Shown piece after piece: positions 1-9,639 of a DNA stretch of 64,000 nt. The notes under the pieces were generated by a model. The model was not told where the DNA came from. It saw only the letters and a program-made list of their open reading frames with translations, and ran no database searches. The position numbers and the translations under genes are program-made. Every line of letters begins with the position of its first letter. The stretch's first letter is position 1. Where the stretch lies: the NCBI GenBank assembly GCA_947179485.1, contig OX359250.1, positions 25,058,654 through 25,122,653 of the forward strand, given 5' to 3'. This stretch comes from Allacma fusca (Eukaryota; Arthropoda; Collembola; Symphypleona; Sminthuridae).

Positions 1-260
1 TTACGCCAAACCCTTCCTTAGCTAGACACTCCTGAACTTGAAATGGAGGAAGCATGCGATTCATGATTAAATCAATTACATAAGATTGAATGAGTAAGTA
101 GTAAAACAATTATTCGACTTGACACTTGACCCGACAATAGACTTGACGCTGGACCTGACGACAGACTTACGTTTGCTTCGACGACTCGACACTTGACCCG
201 ACAATAGACTTACGTCACTTACTTAGCTGGCGTCAGTAATTTTCCGAAACACGCTAACAC
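1..260. repeat. Left-edge sequence with a short tandem duplication
   Basis: No coding region is visible here. A segment beginning GACTTGACACTTGACCCGAC near 116 recurs about 68 bases later, near 184, with only small changes (both copies carry ACACTTGACCCGACAATAGA). Between them are further GACTTGACG-like words. This is a local tandem duplication of degenerate GAC-rich words of unknown origin. Confidence 0.5.
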
Positions 261-1573
261 CAAGGCTATAGATAGTAACAGGTTCGGCCAAAGCGTATGC
301 TGAAACAACCCCCTCGCTGTGACGTCATCAAGTCATTTCTTACTACACATACTACAACAATTCGCAAAATAGTTTGAATAAGATTTTTAATTCTTTTCAA
401 GTATTACAATTAAATTTAAAATTAACCCACGACAACAACAGAGCTATTAACAAATTGCTTCCTGTTCACAAAATTAATCCGTGACTTCTGCTTTTTAGCA
501 GGGAATTAGTTAATATTAAAAATCCCAGCTGACACTTGCGTTTCTTGCTGTTTCTGTAAATTTGGATGTCGCTTATTCCATCAATGCCTTTTAATATAAT
601 AACGACACCGTGTGAAACTCGATGTGAACACCAAATCCCGACTAATTATTCATTTTTGAATCAAATTGAAAACGGGAAGTTTGGTAAAAATCTCTTCGTC
701 AAAAGTCAACTTGCTCGTTCGTCTTCATACAGATAAAGTTCTGTTATTGCAGTGGAATTTGCAAATATTCCTTGGTCACATGATATGTTTTAGTACTTAG
801 GTACTTGATTGTCAATGCCTTTGAAATATCCCCTATGCTCCAGTTGACACTTTTGTGGCCACTAATTAATTTGGCTTGGTCGGGGGAAAGAGATATTTAA
901 GTGGCTTGTGTTTACTTAAGTCAGCTTTTAGACTTTAGAATCACACAAATAATCTTCACGATTTCACTTCTCTGTTTTGAAATAATTGATCAAAGTTTCT
1001 TCATAAGCTAATTATGATCACCTTAAATTTGTTATGCTTTACAATAAGTTGTTAATTTCATCTCTAAATTCTTTTTTGTGTAGACAGTTACTTCGAATTA
1101 ATTGTAAGGAAACTGGCTGAGTTCTGAATGGAAACACATGGGAAACGGTCGTACTTTTTAGTATTTTTTAGGTGTCAACGTGTCAAGTCCAAAAGTTCAT
1201 TTTTTAAATCGCAGACATAATCACTTTCACTGAAATGATGTAAACAAATCCTAGCAGTTACACAATTTACATTTTCTTTCCTCTTACACTTAACAACCCA
1301 AACCTTAGCCGTTTGATAATTTTTAGGGAACCTGTAAAATATTAAATCTGACCGTCTACTCTGTTTAATACTCTGTTTTTACATTCCGCTATTTCACAAA
1401 TAAAATACATTAAATAATTTTATTTGCTTCTATACAGATTGTCAATTAAAGACTGGTACAGCGCGCGCTGAGATCACTTTTACTGACGTCACAGCCCCCT
1501 AAATTTGTCCACCTCTCCGCCCTATTAATTCTTACGTGCGATTTGGCCGAACCTGTTACTATCTATAGCCTTG
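261..1573. mobile_element. Non-autonomous DNA transposon with 32-bp terminal inverted repeats (CAAGGCTATAG family)
   Basis: Bases 261-292 (starting CAAGGCTATAGATAG) are the exact reverse complement of bases 1542-1573, giving a perfect 32-bp terminal inverted repeat. A TGACGTCA motif sits just inside each end, near 320 and near 1483. The flanks are gctaacac on the left and gctcacac on the right, which would be an 8-bp target duplication with one mismatch. The 1.3 kb interior is AT-rich with no convincing open frame, so the element must depend on a transposase made elsewhere. A second member of the family with diverged inner ends is at 11285-12475. The superfamily is not certain: duplications of 8-9 bp are compatible with Mutator-like or Merlin-like elements, but I did not identify a matching transposase. 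Confidence 0.85.
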
Positions 1574-1817
1574 GCTCACACCACCTTACACAATGGCTCG
1601 TCTGTAAAGACTTAAGTCTGCTTCCCATATTTCCGAAAGCGATCGTACGAACAGGTCGACCAATCGGACCTGGTGGTACGAACAATCATTTCGTACGAAC
1701 GAGAATCGCGCGAACGTCAATACCAATTCACATGAGCGGGATTTTAGTACACGCAATGTTTCTTAAAAATAGACACCAATTCGTTTTGGAACTATTTAAA
1801 ATAGGTAAAAATTGACG

Positions 1818-3596
1818 ATGGAATCATTAAAATCTCGAAAATTACTTCTGTTGACAGCTGCAGTAGTTTCTGCTTTGTATTATTTGAGAAAGAGAAGAAG
1901 AAAGACTATTCGAAAACATTGGGTAAGACCTTTCCTGAGAAACAGAAATGAATACGGGGACTTCTATGCAGCTGTAAGTTTTTTAAATTAATAAATAATA
2001 ACATGACAAATAGCTGAATTTTTGGGTAGCAATATGTACCAATACATATTTTTACAGATCCCAAGTATGTTGAACGAAGACCCCCAGTACTATTTTGAGA
2101 CGTTCAGGGTCACACCTGAATTGTTTGGTGACTTGCTTTCTCGGGTTGGTCCATTGATTAAAAAAGAAAACTTTGTCAGAGAAAGTATATGCCCCGCTGA
2201 AAGATTGTATGTAACTTTAGCGTAAGTAATAAAATTAAGATTTCTACAATATTTACTAAAAACAATTTTATAGTACAAGAAAAGTATAGGTGTATAATTA
2301 TTTCATTTCCTTACATATGTGAATTCACCAGGTTTTTAGCCAGTGGTGACCAGCAAAAATCGATTGCTAAGGATTATCGTTTGGGTCAAAGCACTGTGTG
2401 TAAAATAATACATGAAACCACCCGAGTAATTTATGATGTCCTCAAGAACGAATTTCTAAAGGCACCGGACACAAATGATTGGATAAGAATTTCGGAGGAG
2501 TTCTGGAACCTATGGAATTTTCCCCATTGTGTCGGTGCTCTGGATGGCAAATATTTTGCTATAACGGCACCACCAAACTCCAGCAGTTTATACTACAATT
2601 ATAAAGTAAGTTTAACTAATAAGTACATATCTAGTTTAAAACTTATGTCAATAATATCTGCCGTCAAAATTCACTATAGTTTTTTTGAAAGGGATTTTTT
2701 TCAGTTGTCCTAATGGCGACATGTGACGCCAGATATTGTTTTACAACAATCAGCATTGGTTCAGCTGGATCAGAGAGTGATGGGGGAATATTCAGTAGAA
2801 GCAGGCTTGGAAAACAGGTTTGGTGTAAAGACACTTACAATCAGAAATGTGTTATTTGTAAATTTAATTCATTGAAATTTCAGCTTCGGGATCACTCACT
2901 TCCGTTGCCCGCTCCGAAATACATGGATGGGACACCTTTAATGTTACCGTATGTATTTGTCGGAGACGAAGCGTTTCCATTGATGACAAACTTAATGCGA
3001 CCCTTCCCTGGCTCTTCACTGGATAGCGAAAAACGCATCTTCAACTACAGGTAAAAAAGTCCATCTGTATTGTACCTATTCAGTTTTTCCAGAAAGTTAC
3101 AAATGTATCTATTTTGCAGGTTAAGTAGAGCCCGGAGGACCATTGAGAACACCTTTGGCATTCTAGTTGCACGCTGGAGGGTCCTGCTACACACAATGCA
3201 AATGATGCCAGAATATGCTGCCAACACAATCAAATCTTGTTTGGTTTTACACAACTATGTTAGGCAGCATCCGCTTTCGGGCAGGTGACGTAAAATATTT
3301 ATACCAAATATTAATGAAAGAATTATGTGCAAAATGTTGCTTTACTACTCACTATTTATATTTTTAATAGTTTCTACGTGCCACCTGGATATGTCGATTA
3401 TGAAAATTATGAAACTGGGCAGGTAACAAGAGGACTTTGGAGGAATTCAATTCCATCTAATATGCTGCCCTTGACTAGACAGGCGTCGAATAATTATTCT
3501 CACTCTGCATCCGATTTTCGCAACTGTTTCAAATTTTATTTCAATGGACCTGGTCAAGTTCCTTGGCAAGAGAGTTTGTGTAATTTTAGTGGATGA
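1818..3596 (+). CDS. PIF/Harbinger DDE transposase (HARBI1-like nuclease), seven exons, open frame
   Basis: Exons read 1818-1973, 2058-2221, 2332-2605, 2692-2817, 2884-3050, 3120-3284 and 3371-3596, all with GT/AG borders and compatible phases. They give a 425-residue protein, typical for this family. The N-terminus carries a basic stretch followed by HWVRPFLRNR, characteristic of animal Harbinger transposases. It is followed by a helix-turn-helix-like segment (SIAKDYRLGQSTVCKII) and then the DDE catalytic core. The catalytic residues are D178 in GALDGK (2543-2545), D268 in VGDEAF (2965-2967) and E305 in RRTIENTFG (3145-3147). The C-terminus ends with the usual GPGQVPWQ-type motif. Exon 4 works only with the acceptor at GAAAG (2690-2691). 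The more obvious downstream TTTCAG would break the frame, and that choice restores the family sequence GFFSVVLMA. The protein should cut and join element ends in the nucleus. No stop or frameshift is seen, so it may be active or only recently silenced. A domesticated HARBI1 gene is less likely because inverted repeats flank it. Confidence 0.9.
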
Positions 3597-3883
3597 AACA
3601 TGCTGTGCCATAAGAAATCTGTGGGTTATGTAGACCTACCTTGAGCTAATGTGAAGCCTAGATGTATATATTAATATATATCACTAAGATGCCTACTACG
3701 AAACTATCTTAAAAGTACGTAGTATTTGCAGTAATAACAAACACTATTAAGCAAATGTGAAGTTTGGCAATGCCTTGAAGTGTTAATTATTTTATATTCT
3801 TAAAATCAGACTAATTATTAAGCATTAAAGCTGAGACTTTTTTATATAAATCATAATTTTAAATACAATGATTAGCATTGTCG

Positions 3884-3889
3884 AATAAA
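3884..3889 (+). terminator. Polyadenylation signal AATAAA for the transposase gene
   Basis: AATAAA lies about 290 bases after the transposase stop and just before the convergent MADF gene ends. It is the best candidate for transcript end formation on the plus strand. The minus-strand gene has its own AATAAA at 3927-3932, overlapping its stop codon region, so the two transcripts would end tail to tail. Confidence 0.5.
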
Positions 3890-3927
3890 TGGCAAAATGA
3901 ATCTGATTATCTTGTTCATTAACTTAT

Positions 3928-5377
3928 TTATTCCATTCGCGACCTTTTCACCCTTTGCAAGGTCTCAAAGAAGGAAAATTTAATTTGATCTTGTTCTGCC
4001 TCAGTAAGTTTTAACATTTCAGAACTTACAAACTTCCCAAAGACTTCACATGACGACTGCTCACAATTGCCTGCAGTTTTTGTAACCTTAGGGGCACATG
4101 AAGCTGCATCTCCAATTTTATCAATTACCTCCATGAGTCGATCCTCGACAGATATTATGTTCTTCCTTTTCCCGTTTCCCTGTGCAAATTTTGGAGTTAT
4201 CATTGCAACATTTTTATTATTACAAATGAAATTAAGTAGAATTACGCTTTGCCTGTTTTTAATTAATAACTTAAAAGTCACCTTCGAAACGGCTACGCTT
4301 GTAGAAGATGGACAATGCGATGATTCATTTTCAATTGGAGATGGTCTCGCAGTTGTATTGACACTCTAAAATAATTATTACAATTATAGCAAAATATGGA
4401 TTTGACTTATTGTTATTAATGACTTACGTTATTGCTTAAAAATCGTGGATAGTGATGATTAGTTAATGAATGAAAATATAACAGAAATCTAGCTCAGAAA
4501 TAAACCATGAAGACATGCCAGCTGAAGTTGATCTTCTGGGATTTCTTCTACTAATCCCTTCTCAAGATTCCCTGACTCAAAATTGTCTTCCGTGCTAAAA
4601 TGACAAAAAATATTATTACTTTAATCTATTAATGTCTAACAATTTTTCACAATGCAGGGGTCGGATTTTTGGAAATCTCCCAGGAAGATCATTCCTGAAT
4701 TTCCCTGCTAAATATTATCTCCCTGCTGGGAGATCCTCAACGATTTCAAAAATCCCTGCTGAAAAAAAGGTCGACGATTTTAAAAATACCTGTTCATAAA
4801 AATAAATCCCTTGCCCTGAGATTTTCCCTGCCAGTTTTTCCCCCTGGGAAGATTCTTCCGGTCTGCTCACAAAAATCCGACCCCTGTCACAATGTAATTC
4901 AAAGAACGCTGACATTAATTTTTAAAATTATTTTTACTTACCTTAATGGTACATTAAGCTCTTTTAAAAACAACAGATTAGTGAACCATGGCCAAGTGGA
5001 ATGATTAGCAGCACCGTCATTTCCAGCTCCACTTGACAACGAGTTGATCTTTTTCTGCTCTTTGTAAAAGGTATCCCTCAAACCTCGCCATCGTTTTTTT
5101 ACCCCGTCCACTAGAATGATTAAAATTAATAAGGTAAATAAATTTTAATCCTAATTCAAAGCAGAAAATACTGCTTTTAACATGTGTTGGATTACATCCT
5201 AAATTATAAAAATAAATGGTAAAAACAATTATTCAAACCTGTTTGGCCCACTTCATCAGCAACTTCTTTCCAGGCGTTCGAGGTTACTTTTCGGTCCTTT
5301 TTGTATTTATTTAATTTGTCATACAGACAAGGTCGAAGATAAATACTCTGGATCAGTTTTTCCTCAAAGGATTGCAT
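3928..5377 (-). CDS. MADF-BESS DNA-binding protein carried by the Harbinger element
   Basis: Supported exons on the minus strand are 5377-5239, 5110-4942, 4594-(end uncertain), 4365-4282 and 4179-3928. Exons 1 and 2 encode a MADF (Myb/SANT-like) domain. It starts FEEKLIQSIYLRPCLYD, continues through NAWKEVADEVGQTVDG and reaches the hallmark KKRWRGLRDTF. A junction with a TWPWFTNLLFL segment follows. The last exon contains VFGKFVSSEMLKLTEAEQDQ, which looks like a BESS protein-interaction motif, then a basic tail (VKRSRME). The exon 3 donor is the weak point. Read straight on, exon 3 stops at TAG 4491-4489 (137 residues). A phase-0 donor at GGATTA/GTAGAAG would instead join it to the exon at 4365 and keep BESS in frame. 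In Harbinger elements such a partner usually helps DNA binding and nuclear import of the transposase. Confidence 0.75.
4655..4886. mobile_element. hAT-type MITE (232 bp) with perfect 8-bp target duplication
   Basis: The left end CAGGGGTCGGATTTTT and right end AAAAATCCGACCCCTG are exact inverted repeats. The flanks TCACAATG (4647-4654) and TCACAATG (4887-4894) are an exact 8-bp target duplication, the hAT signature. The interior is CCCTGCTGGGAGAT-like, short and non-coding. It lies within the intron between exons 2 and 3 of the MADF gene, so it inserted into the Harbinger element after that element was assembled and should be spliced out. Confidence 0.92.
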
Positions 5378-5690
5378 TTTAACTTGCTTTAAGTTTAATA
5401 TAAGAGGCACAAAAAGAGTTGTAGTAAAAGAAAGCACAGTCCCGTTCGCTCCAAAAGTTGAAAAATTTCAACTTGTGCGAGCGTGCGAAATTCGTACAAA
5501 AGCATGTTCGCGCGCGAATTCGACGCGAACGATTTCGGACATCGATTCACAGTTTCGCAACAACGTTCGTACGACGACAACGCAGAGTCGGGCTATTCGT
5601 ACGCGATTTCGGAATCATGGAAAGCAGGCTTTACTTGTCATTCGCCAACGGATGTACGATGCTTAAAATATAGTTTCCACGATTTTGTAT

Positions 5691-5972
5691 GAGTCTGCAA
5701 TGTGAGGATGCGATGCGAGTATGCATGGATGTGAGGATGCGATGCGAGTATGCATGCTGAGTATGCTATGTGAGTATGCATGCTCGTGAACAATGTGAGT
5801 ATGCAGTGTGAGTCTGCATACTCGTGAGATTGTTAGTGTACGGTTGTGAGATTTCCAGTGTATGAATGTTGAACCCTGGTTTTTTGTGAGTATGCAGCCT
5901 GAGTATGCACTCGTATGCACGCCAATGTTAGTGAGTATGCATACTCACTTGCATACTCAGCATGCATACTCC
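5691..5972. repeat. Degenerate GTGAGTATGCATG tandem array
   Basis: Just outside the right end of the Harbinger element, units such as GTGAGTATGCATG, GAGGATGCGATGCGAGTATG and GTGAGTCTGCATACTC recur irregularly over about 280 bases. Toward the right end the words appear in the opposite orientation (CATACTCACTTGCATACTC), so the array can fold on itself. No coding potential is inferred; the open frame on the minus strand here is a by-product of the repeat. Confidence 0.7.
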
Positions 5973-6759
5973 AATGAGCGGCCACTGCCTTACTTCAGCC
6001 CCAAACTCCGTTCGTGTAACAAAAATCTAGTTTTTTGTTAAAGTTCTGGTTAAATCAAAGGAAGTAAGGGGATACTGATGAAACTTAAAGGGTAATTTGT
6101 TTGAAAGTGCCATAATAAACACAAATTATTTAATGAAATGGCAAGTGTGAGAAGAACTTTCATACAAAAACAAATAGCACAGCACCGCAATATGTCTCTG
6201 ACATGCATTACATAAGTAGGCGGAACAGAAATTTTTTTTTCCTCATTTTAATGAGGAATGGATTCCTACTTGATAAACGCAAATTTTAGTCTTATTTTTG
6301 ATTGTGCCCATAGTGCAGTTGAAAGGCTCACAACCCTCTTTAGACAAGGGAATAGTGCTAGCGCCCTAGTCAATTCTAGTCTATTATTCCCTCTATGTTA
6401 ACATTCTGATTGTGAGTATTGTAGTCTATTCTATTCCTTTTTAATTTGCAGCAAGGCTATTCAAGTCTAGTCTATTCAATTCCCTAGTTTCGTAGTCTAG
6501 TCGGACTAGACTAGGGCAGCACTGCAACCAAACGTTACATGAAACTCAATGTTTTCAATATTAACCAAACAATGACCAAAAGCTCTAGTGACGAATATGA
6601 GTAATCCGAGACCATGGAAATAATTTTGGTCAACACTGACCAATCTGTGACCATCTTCAGCTTCAAGATCCCCTTCTACCCCAAAATAAACCCTAATCCG
6701 TGCATGCTCCCTTAACAAGAATGAGGCAGGCTACTTACATTGAAAATAAATGTTTACAA
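5973..6759. other. Gene-free spacer with CTAGTC-rich inverted words
   Basis: No exon is recognised. Near 6350-6530 the sequence is dominated by TAGTCTATTCAATTCCCTAG-like words. A short palindrome CTAGTCGGACTAGACTAG is near 6497, and an AGTGCT...CCCTAGTC word near 6354 is partly mirrored near 6520. This could be the relic of another small MITE, but no target duplication was found. Confidence 0.35.
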
Positions 6760-8186
6760 TAGTGTTGTCCAGTCTTGAGTGAGAGTTAGACTCTTAAAAG
6801 ACTGAGACTGACTTTAAAAAAGAAGACTGTCTGAGACTGATAAAAAGACTCATCCTTATAAATTACTCGCCTAGGCATGGAGTTTGTGGCTATTAAAACT
6901 CCGCGCTCTACTCTTAAGTTCAGCGCGCAAGATTTAGGCATACAGTAAGTCTCCACGACTGGGCTTTATTCCGGAGACATTTATAGCCTCTACACTCATA
7001 CGCACACTACCAAACATCCAAGTAATTGTCCCTGTGAAGCACAGGGCTGCTACTAGTGTACATACCTGGGCGCACTCGCACTCATTGAGTGCATGCCTCG
7101 CACTCAGCCTCGCACTCAACGCACTCAAATTGAGTGCGAGTGCGAGTTCCGATTTGAAATTTCTGCGCTCACAGTAATGAGGTAGAGTGATCATTCAAAT
7201 TATGTGCACTCAAGAGGCAGAGGCTGAGTGCAGCTTTTTGCACTCACAACTAGGGTATACGAAATAGAAAATACACTAGAAAGTATAGTACTGACAAAAT
7301 GCCAAATGCGAAATACCTTCAAAAATTTACGACTTGAAAAATACTAAATACAAAATACGGAATGCATTTCAAGTACTATTTCAAATACAATATCTCAAAA
7401 TATTCCACATCCCTGGACTTTAGGTAATTTTTTCAGCGGCATCAGCGTCCCAACTTCTAAATTGTAATTTGAGGAAAAAATTGAGCCCCATAAAATATAG
7501 TTGCTTTGACTAATTTGTCCAGGAATCATTTGAGAAATATTAAAAACTTTCCACAAAATGAAGTATAAATACATATTTAGTATTATCTTGTATTAGCGGG
7601 TGAATATGATGAAACACCAAGTTCATTGAGAGGGGTGAGATCTATCACAAGTAACCACAAAACTAATTGTGAGACATTGTTTTCGAAAAAAACGTTGTTG
7701 GTAAAGGAGATCCGCGTATTCAATCCAGCCATTAATTATAACACCCACTCGATGGTGCGAGAGGGCTATGAGGGCACTCAAGCTATGAGTGCGAGTGCAA
7801 AAATTTTGGGAGAGTACTTTGAGGCAGGAGCTTGAGTGCAGCGGGGCACAACTCATGAGTGCGAGCGCGAGGGGAGTTTAAAGATCCACCATTGTAATTG
7901 AGTGCGAGGTGAGTGCGAGTGCAAACGAAACGCCCAGGTATGTAACGCGCGTATACAATATTAAGCAATTTTAAATTTTCGCGCCATTATTAAAGCCCAA
8001 GGATGGAAATTAGCGTCATTTTGTATCCTGGGGGACTGAGTGGGAGTTTGACCCAAGACTTTCCTTGGGGTTGAGACTGAGTTGGACTGATATGCTTAGC
8101 ATAAAGACTGACTGTAAGTAATACTGACTGTAAATAAAAGACTGTAAAGGACTGAGACTGATAAACTTCAAGACTGGACAGCACTA
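6760..8186. mobile_element. hAT-like non-autonomous element, 1.43 kb, with an inner nested element
   Basis: The left end TAGTGTTGTCCAGTCTTGA matches the reverse complement of the right end (TAGTGCTGTCCAGTCTTGA) with one mismatch. The flanks GTTTACAA (6752-6759) and GTCTACAA (8187-8194) form an 8-bp target duplication with one mismatch, as expected of an older hAT insertion. Subterminal arms are filled with GACTGAGACTGA-type repeats in both orientations. There is no transposase frame. A further inverted-repeat structure occupies 7059-7944. Confidence 0.75.
7059..7944. mobile_element. Nested inverted-repeat element rich in GAGTGCGAG words
   Basis: TACATACCTGGGCG at 7059-7072 is exactly mirrored by CGCCCAGGTATGTA at 7931-7944. 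Both ends continue into runs of GCACTCGCACTCA, or GAGTGCGAGTGC in the other orientation. TA borders a CATACCTGGG terminus on both sides, which would fit a TA-targeting (Tc1/mariner-type) element, but this is weak. The element sits wholly inside the 6760-8186 hAT-like element, so it inserted later or is part of its cargo. Confidence 0.55.
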
Positions 8187-8480
8187 GTCTACAACAGATA
8201 TTGACATCAGCATCATCTCCCAACTTACAATTAGTCGTCTAATAAATTGTCGGCATATCTGTATTTCTACGTTTATACATCCATTTGTCCACCATAATGC
8301 ATATTTACGTAAGAAAACAATCACGTCGTCACCATCATGGCATCATCTCAATTATTTTTGAGGGAGTCGTCTGGTAAAATGTCCGCGTAATTGCCATGGT
8401 TACTTGTTCGTACGATTGCATTGAGATGAAAATAATCCATTGGTCTTATATTTTGCAATGAATTATTTAGCCAATGAAAC
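8187..8480. other. Spacer with no recognised feature
   Basis: This AT-rich stretch holds no recognisable exon or repeat apart from the element border. It leads into sequence at about 8483 that is homologous to the 5' flank of the cytochrome b561-family copies further on. Confidence 0.4.
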
Positions 8481-8482
8481 AA

Positions 8483-9620
8483 GTCAACGATGACAGCTGT
8501 GTAACATTTATGGAAATATTGATGAAAATGAGAGAACCTGTAGTCTCCAATGTCTCGAGAACCTGTGATGACGCATAAATTTTATTGTGTGACACGAAGG
8601 ATCGTCATCCTGGTTTTCATCCTCAATTACGAGCGTCATTTGTTTATGAAGTTAGATATTTTGAGAGTTTGAGGAGATTTATTACCATTAAATATTTAGA
8701 ATGTCTTGAAAACCAACTGTAGCAACTTCGAAAGGAGATGGTTACGTCCAATTCGCAGTGTCTTGGTTGGATTGTGCTACTTTACTTTCGTTTGCCCTTA
8801 CTCCCAAGTTACTATAGCAATTTGTTCCTGGGCAGTACTGTATATTGACGATGATGAAAAGAGTGTAGATTGAGGTTTTCAAGAATACCAGAAGACTACT
8901 TTGGCTAAAGCACCCATCCCGAGTTGGGGTAAGACTTGGAATTTTCTAGTAATATTAAAATGGAGTCTTTACAAAGGTTCACTAAACCCAATTAACATGA
9001 CAGTCTCACATATTCATAAAAGGGATTTTATCCTTGAGACGCTTTATTAAACTTGTGTAATGATTGAGTACGATTTTATTACTTTCAGGGTCCACGACAC
9101 GGAGCAAAATATACTGTTTGGATGGCTGTCAAAATCACTCTTCTGGACGGTCTGGACACATTCGTTACATCGGTGTCAACCTTGTGGTTCAAAAGAAGGA
9201 CTTCAGCTTTTACCAGGAGATATCATCATAACCCGATTCGCCACTGTGATTATAAGGAATACTTCAGGGTCGAGGGTGAATCCTTCCCAAAGACAATTGA
9301 CCCCGTGGTATTTTGTAGCAGATCCTACCACAACGGTTCCAGTTGCTCCAAGTTGGTTTGCAAGAGTTCTGAAAGAATTACGTGTATTTCGAACCGAGTT
9401 CCCCGAGATGATTCGATTTCGATGATCAACGAAAGAGAGGCATTCGAGTTTGGATTCTAAGAGAGCAGACAGCGTCACTCAAGTACTTAATTGTGGGCAC
9501 CCATCCACATTATTCACCTCACCTCAAAATTAGATTGCTCCGAATATTACTTTGGAGGATACGACCCTTAACCACCGAGAGAGTCAGACAAAGTAAGTTG
9601 CGATACACATTTAAATTCCT
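8483..9620 (+). pseudogene. Cytochrome b561-family gene copy 1, 5' fragment (pseudogene)
   Basis: The 5' flank (8483-8737, including TTTTCATCCTCAATTACGAG) is shared with copies 1b and 2. An ATG at 8738 opens a signal-peptide-like frame (MVTSNSQCLGWIVLLYFRLP) matching exon 1 of copy 3, but it runs into a stop at 8846-8848. After an intron ending TTTCAG, sequence from 9089 aligns with copy 3 exon 2 (GTCCACGAC, then the LGWLSVAF-equivalent and the TYGGYDPEPPRE-equivalent near 9545-9590). Frames break repeatedly. At about 9620-9640 it switches to an inverted fragment of another copy, and the whole cytochrome b561 membrane part is missing. It cannot make the full protein. Confidence 0.7.
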
Positions 9621-9639
9621 CGAAAGTTCTTTTTTGGTA

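Larger units (their letters stand above)
1615..5630. mobile_element. Complete two-gene PIF/Harbinger transposon
   Basis: The element is bounded by TTA at 1612-1614 and TTA at 5631-5633, the TWA-type target duplication typical of PIF/Harbinger. The left end reads AGTCTGCTTCCCATATTTCC. The right end, in reverse complement, reads AGCCTGCTTTCCATGATTCC, and similarity continues through the CGTACGAA motif, so the imperfect inverted repeat is about 36 bp. Inside lie a plus-strand DDE transposase (1818-3596) and a convergent minus-strand MADF/BESS gene (3928-5377). This matches the known Harbinger layout of a transposase plus a Myb/SANT/MADF-class DNA-binding partner. TCGTACGAA-like words are repeated inside both ends and may be transposase or MADF binding sites. 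A hAT-type MITE has inserted within it at 4655-4886. Confidence 0.88.

Noticed and set aside
1543-1815. 90-codon plus-strand frame before the transposase
   Set aside because: It runs across the right end of the 261-1573 element and the left end of the Harbinger element, so it is a chance frame over two transposon borders.
5458-5692. Three overlapping plus-strand frames at the Harbinger right end
   Set aside because: They lie in CG-rich subterminal and inverted-repeat DNA and in three different frames, which fits absence of stops in CG-rich sequence rather than coding.
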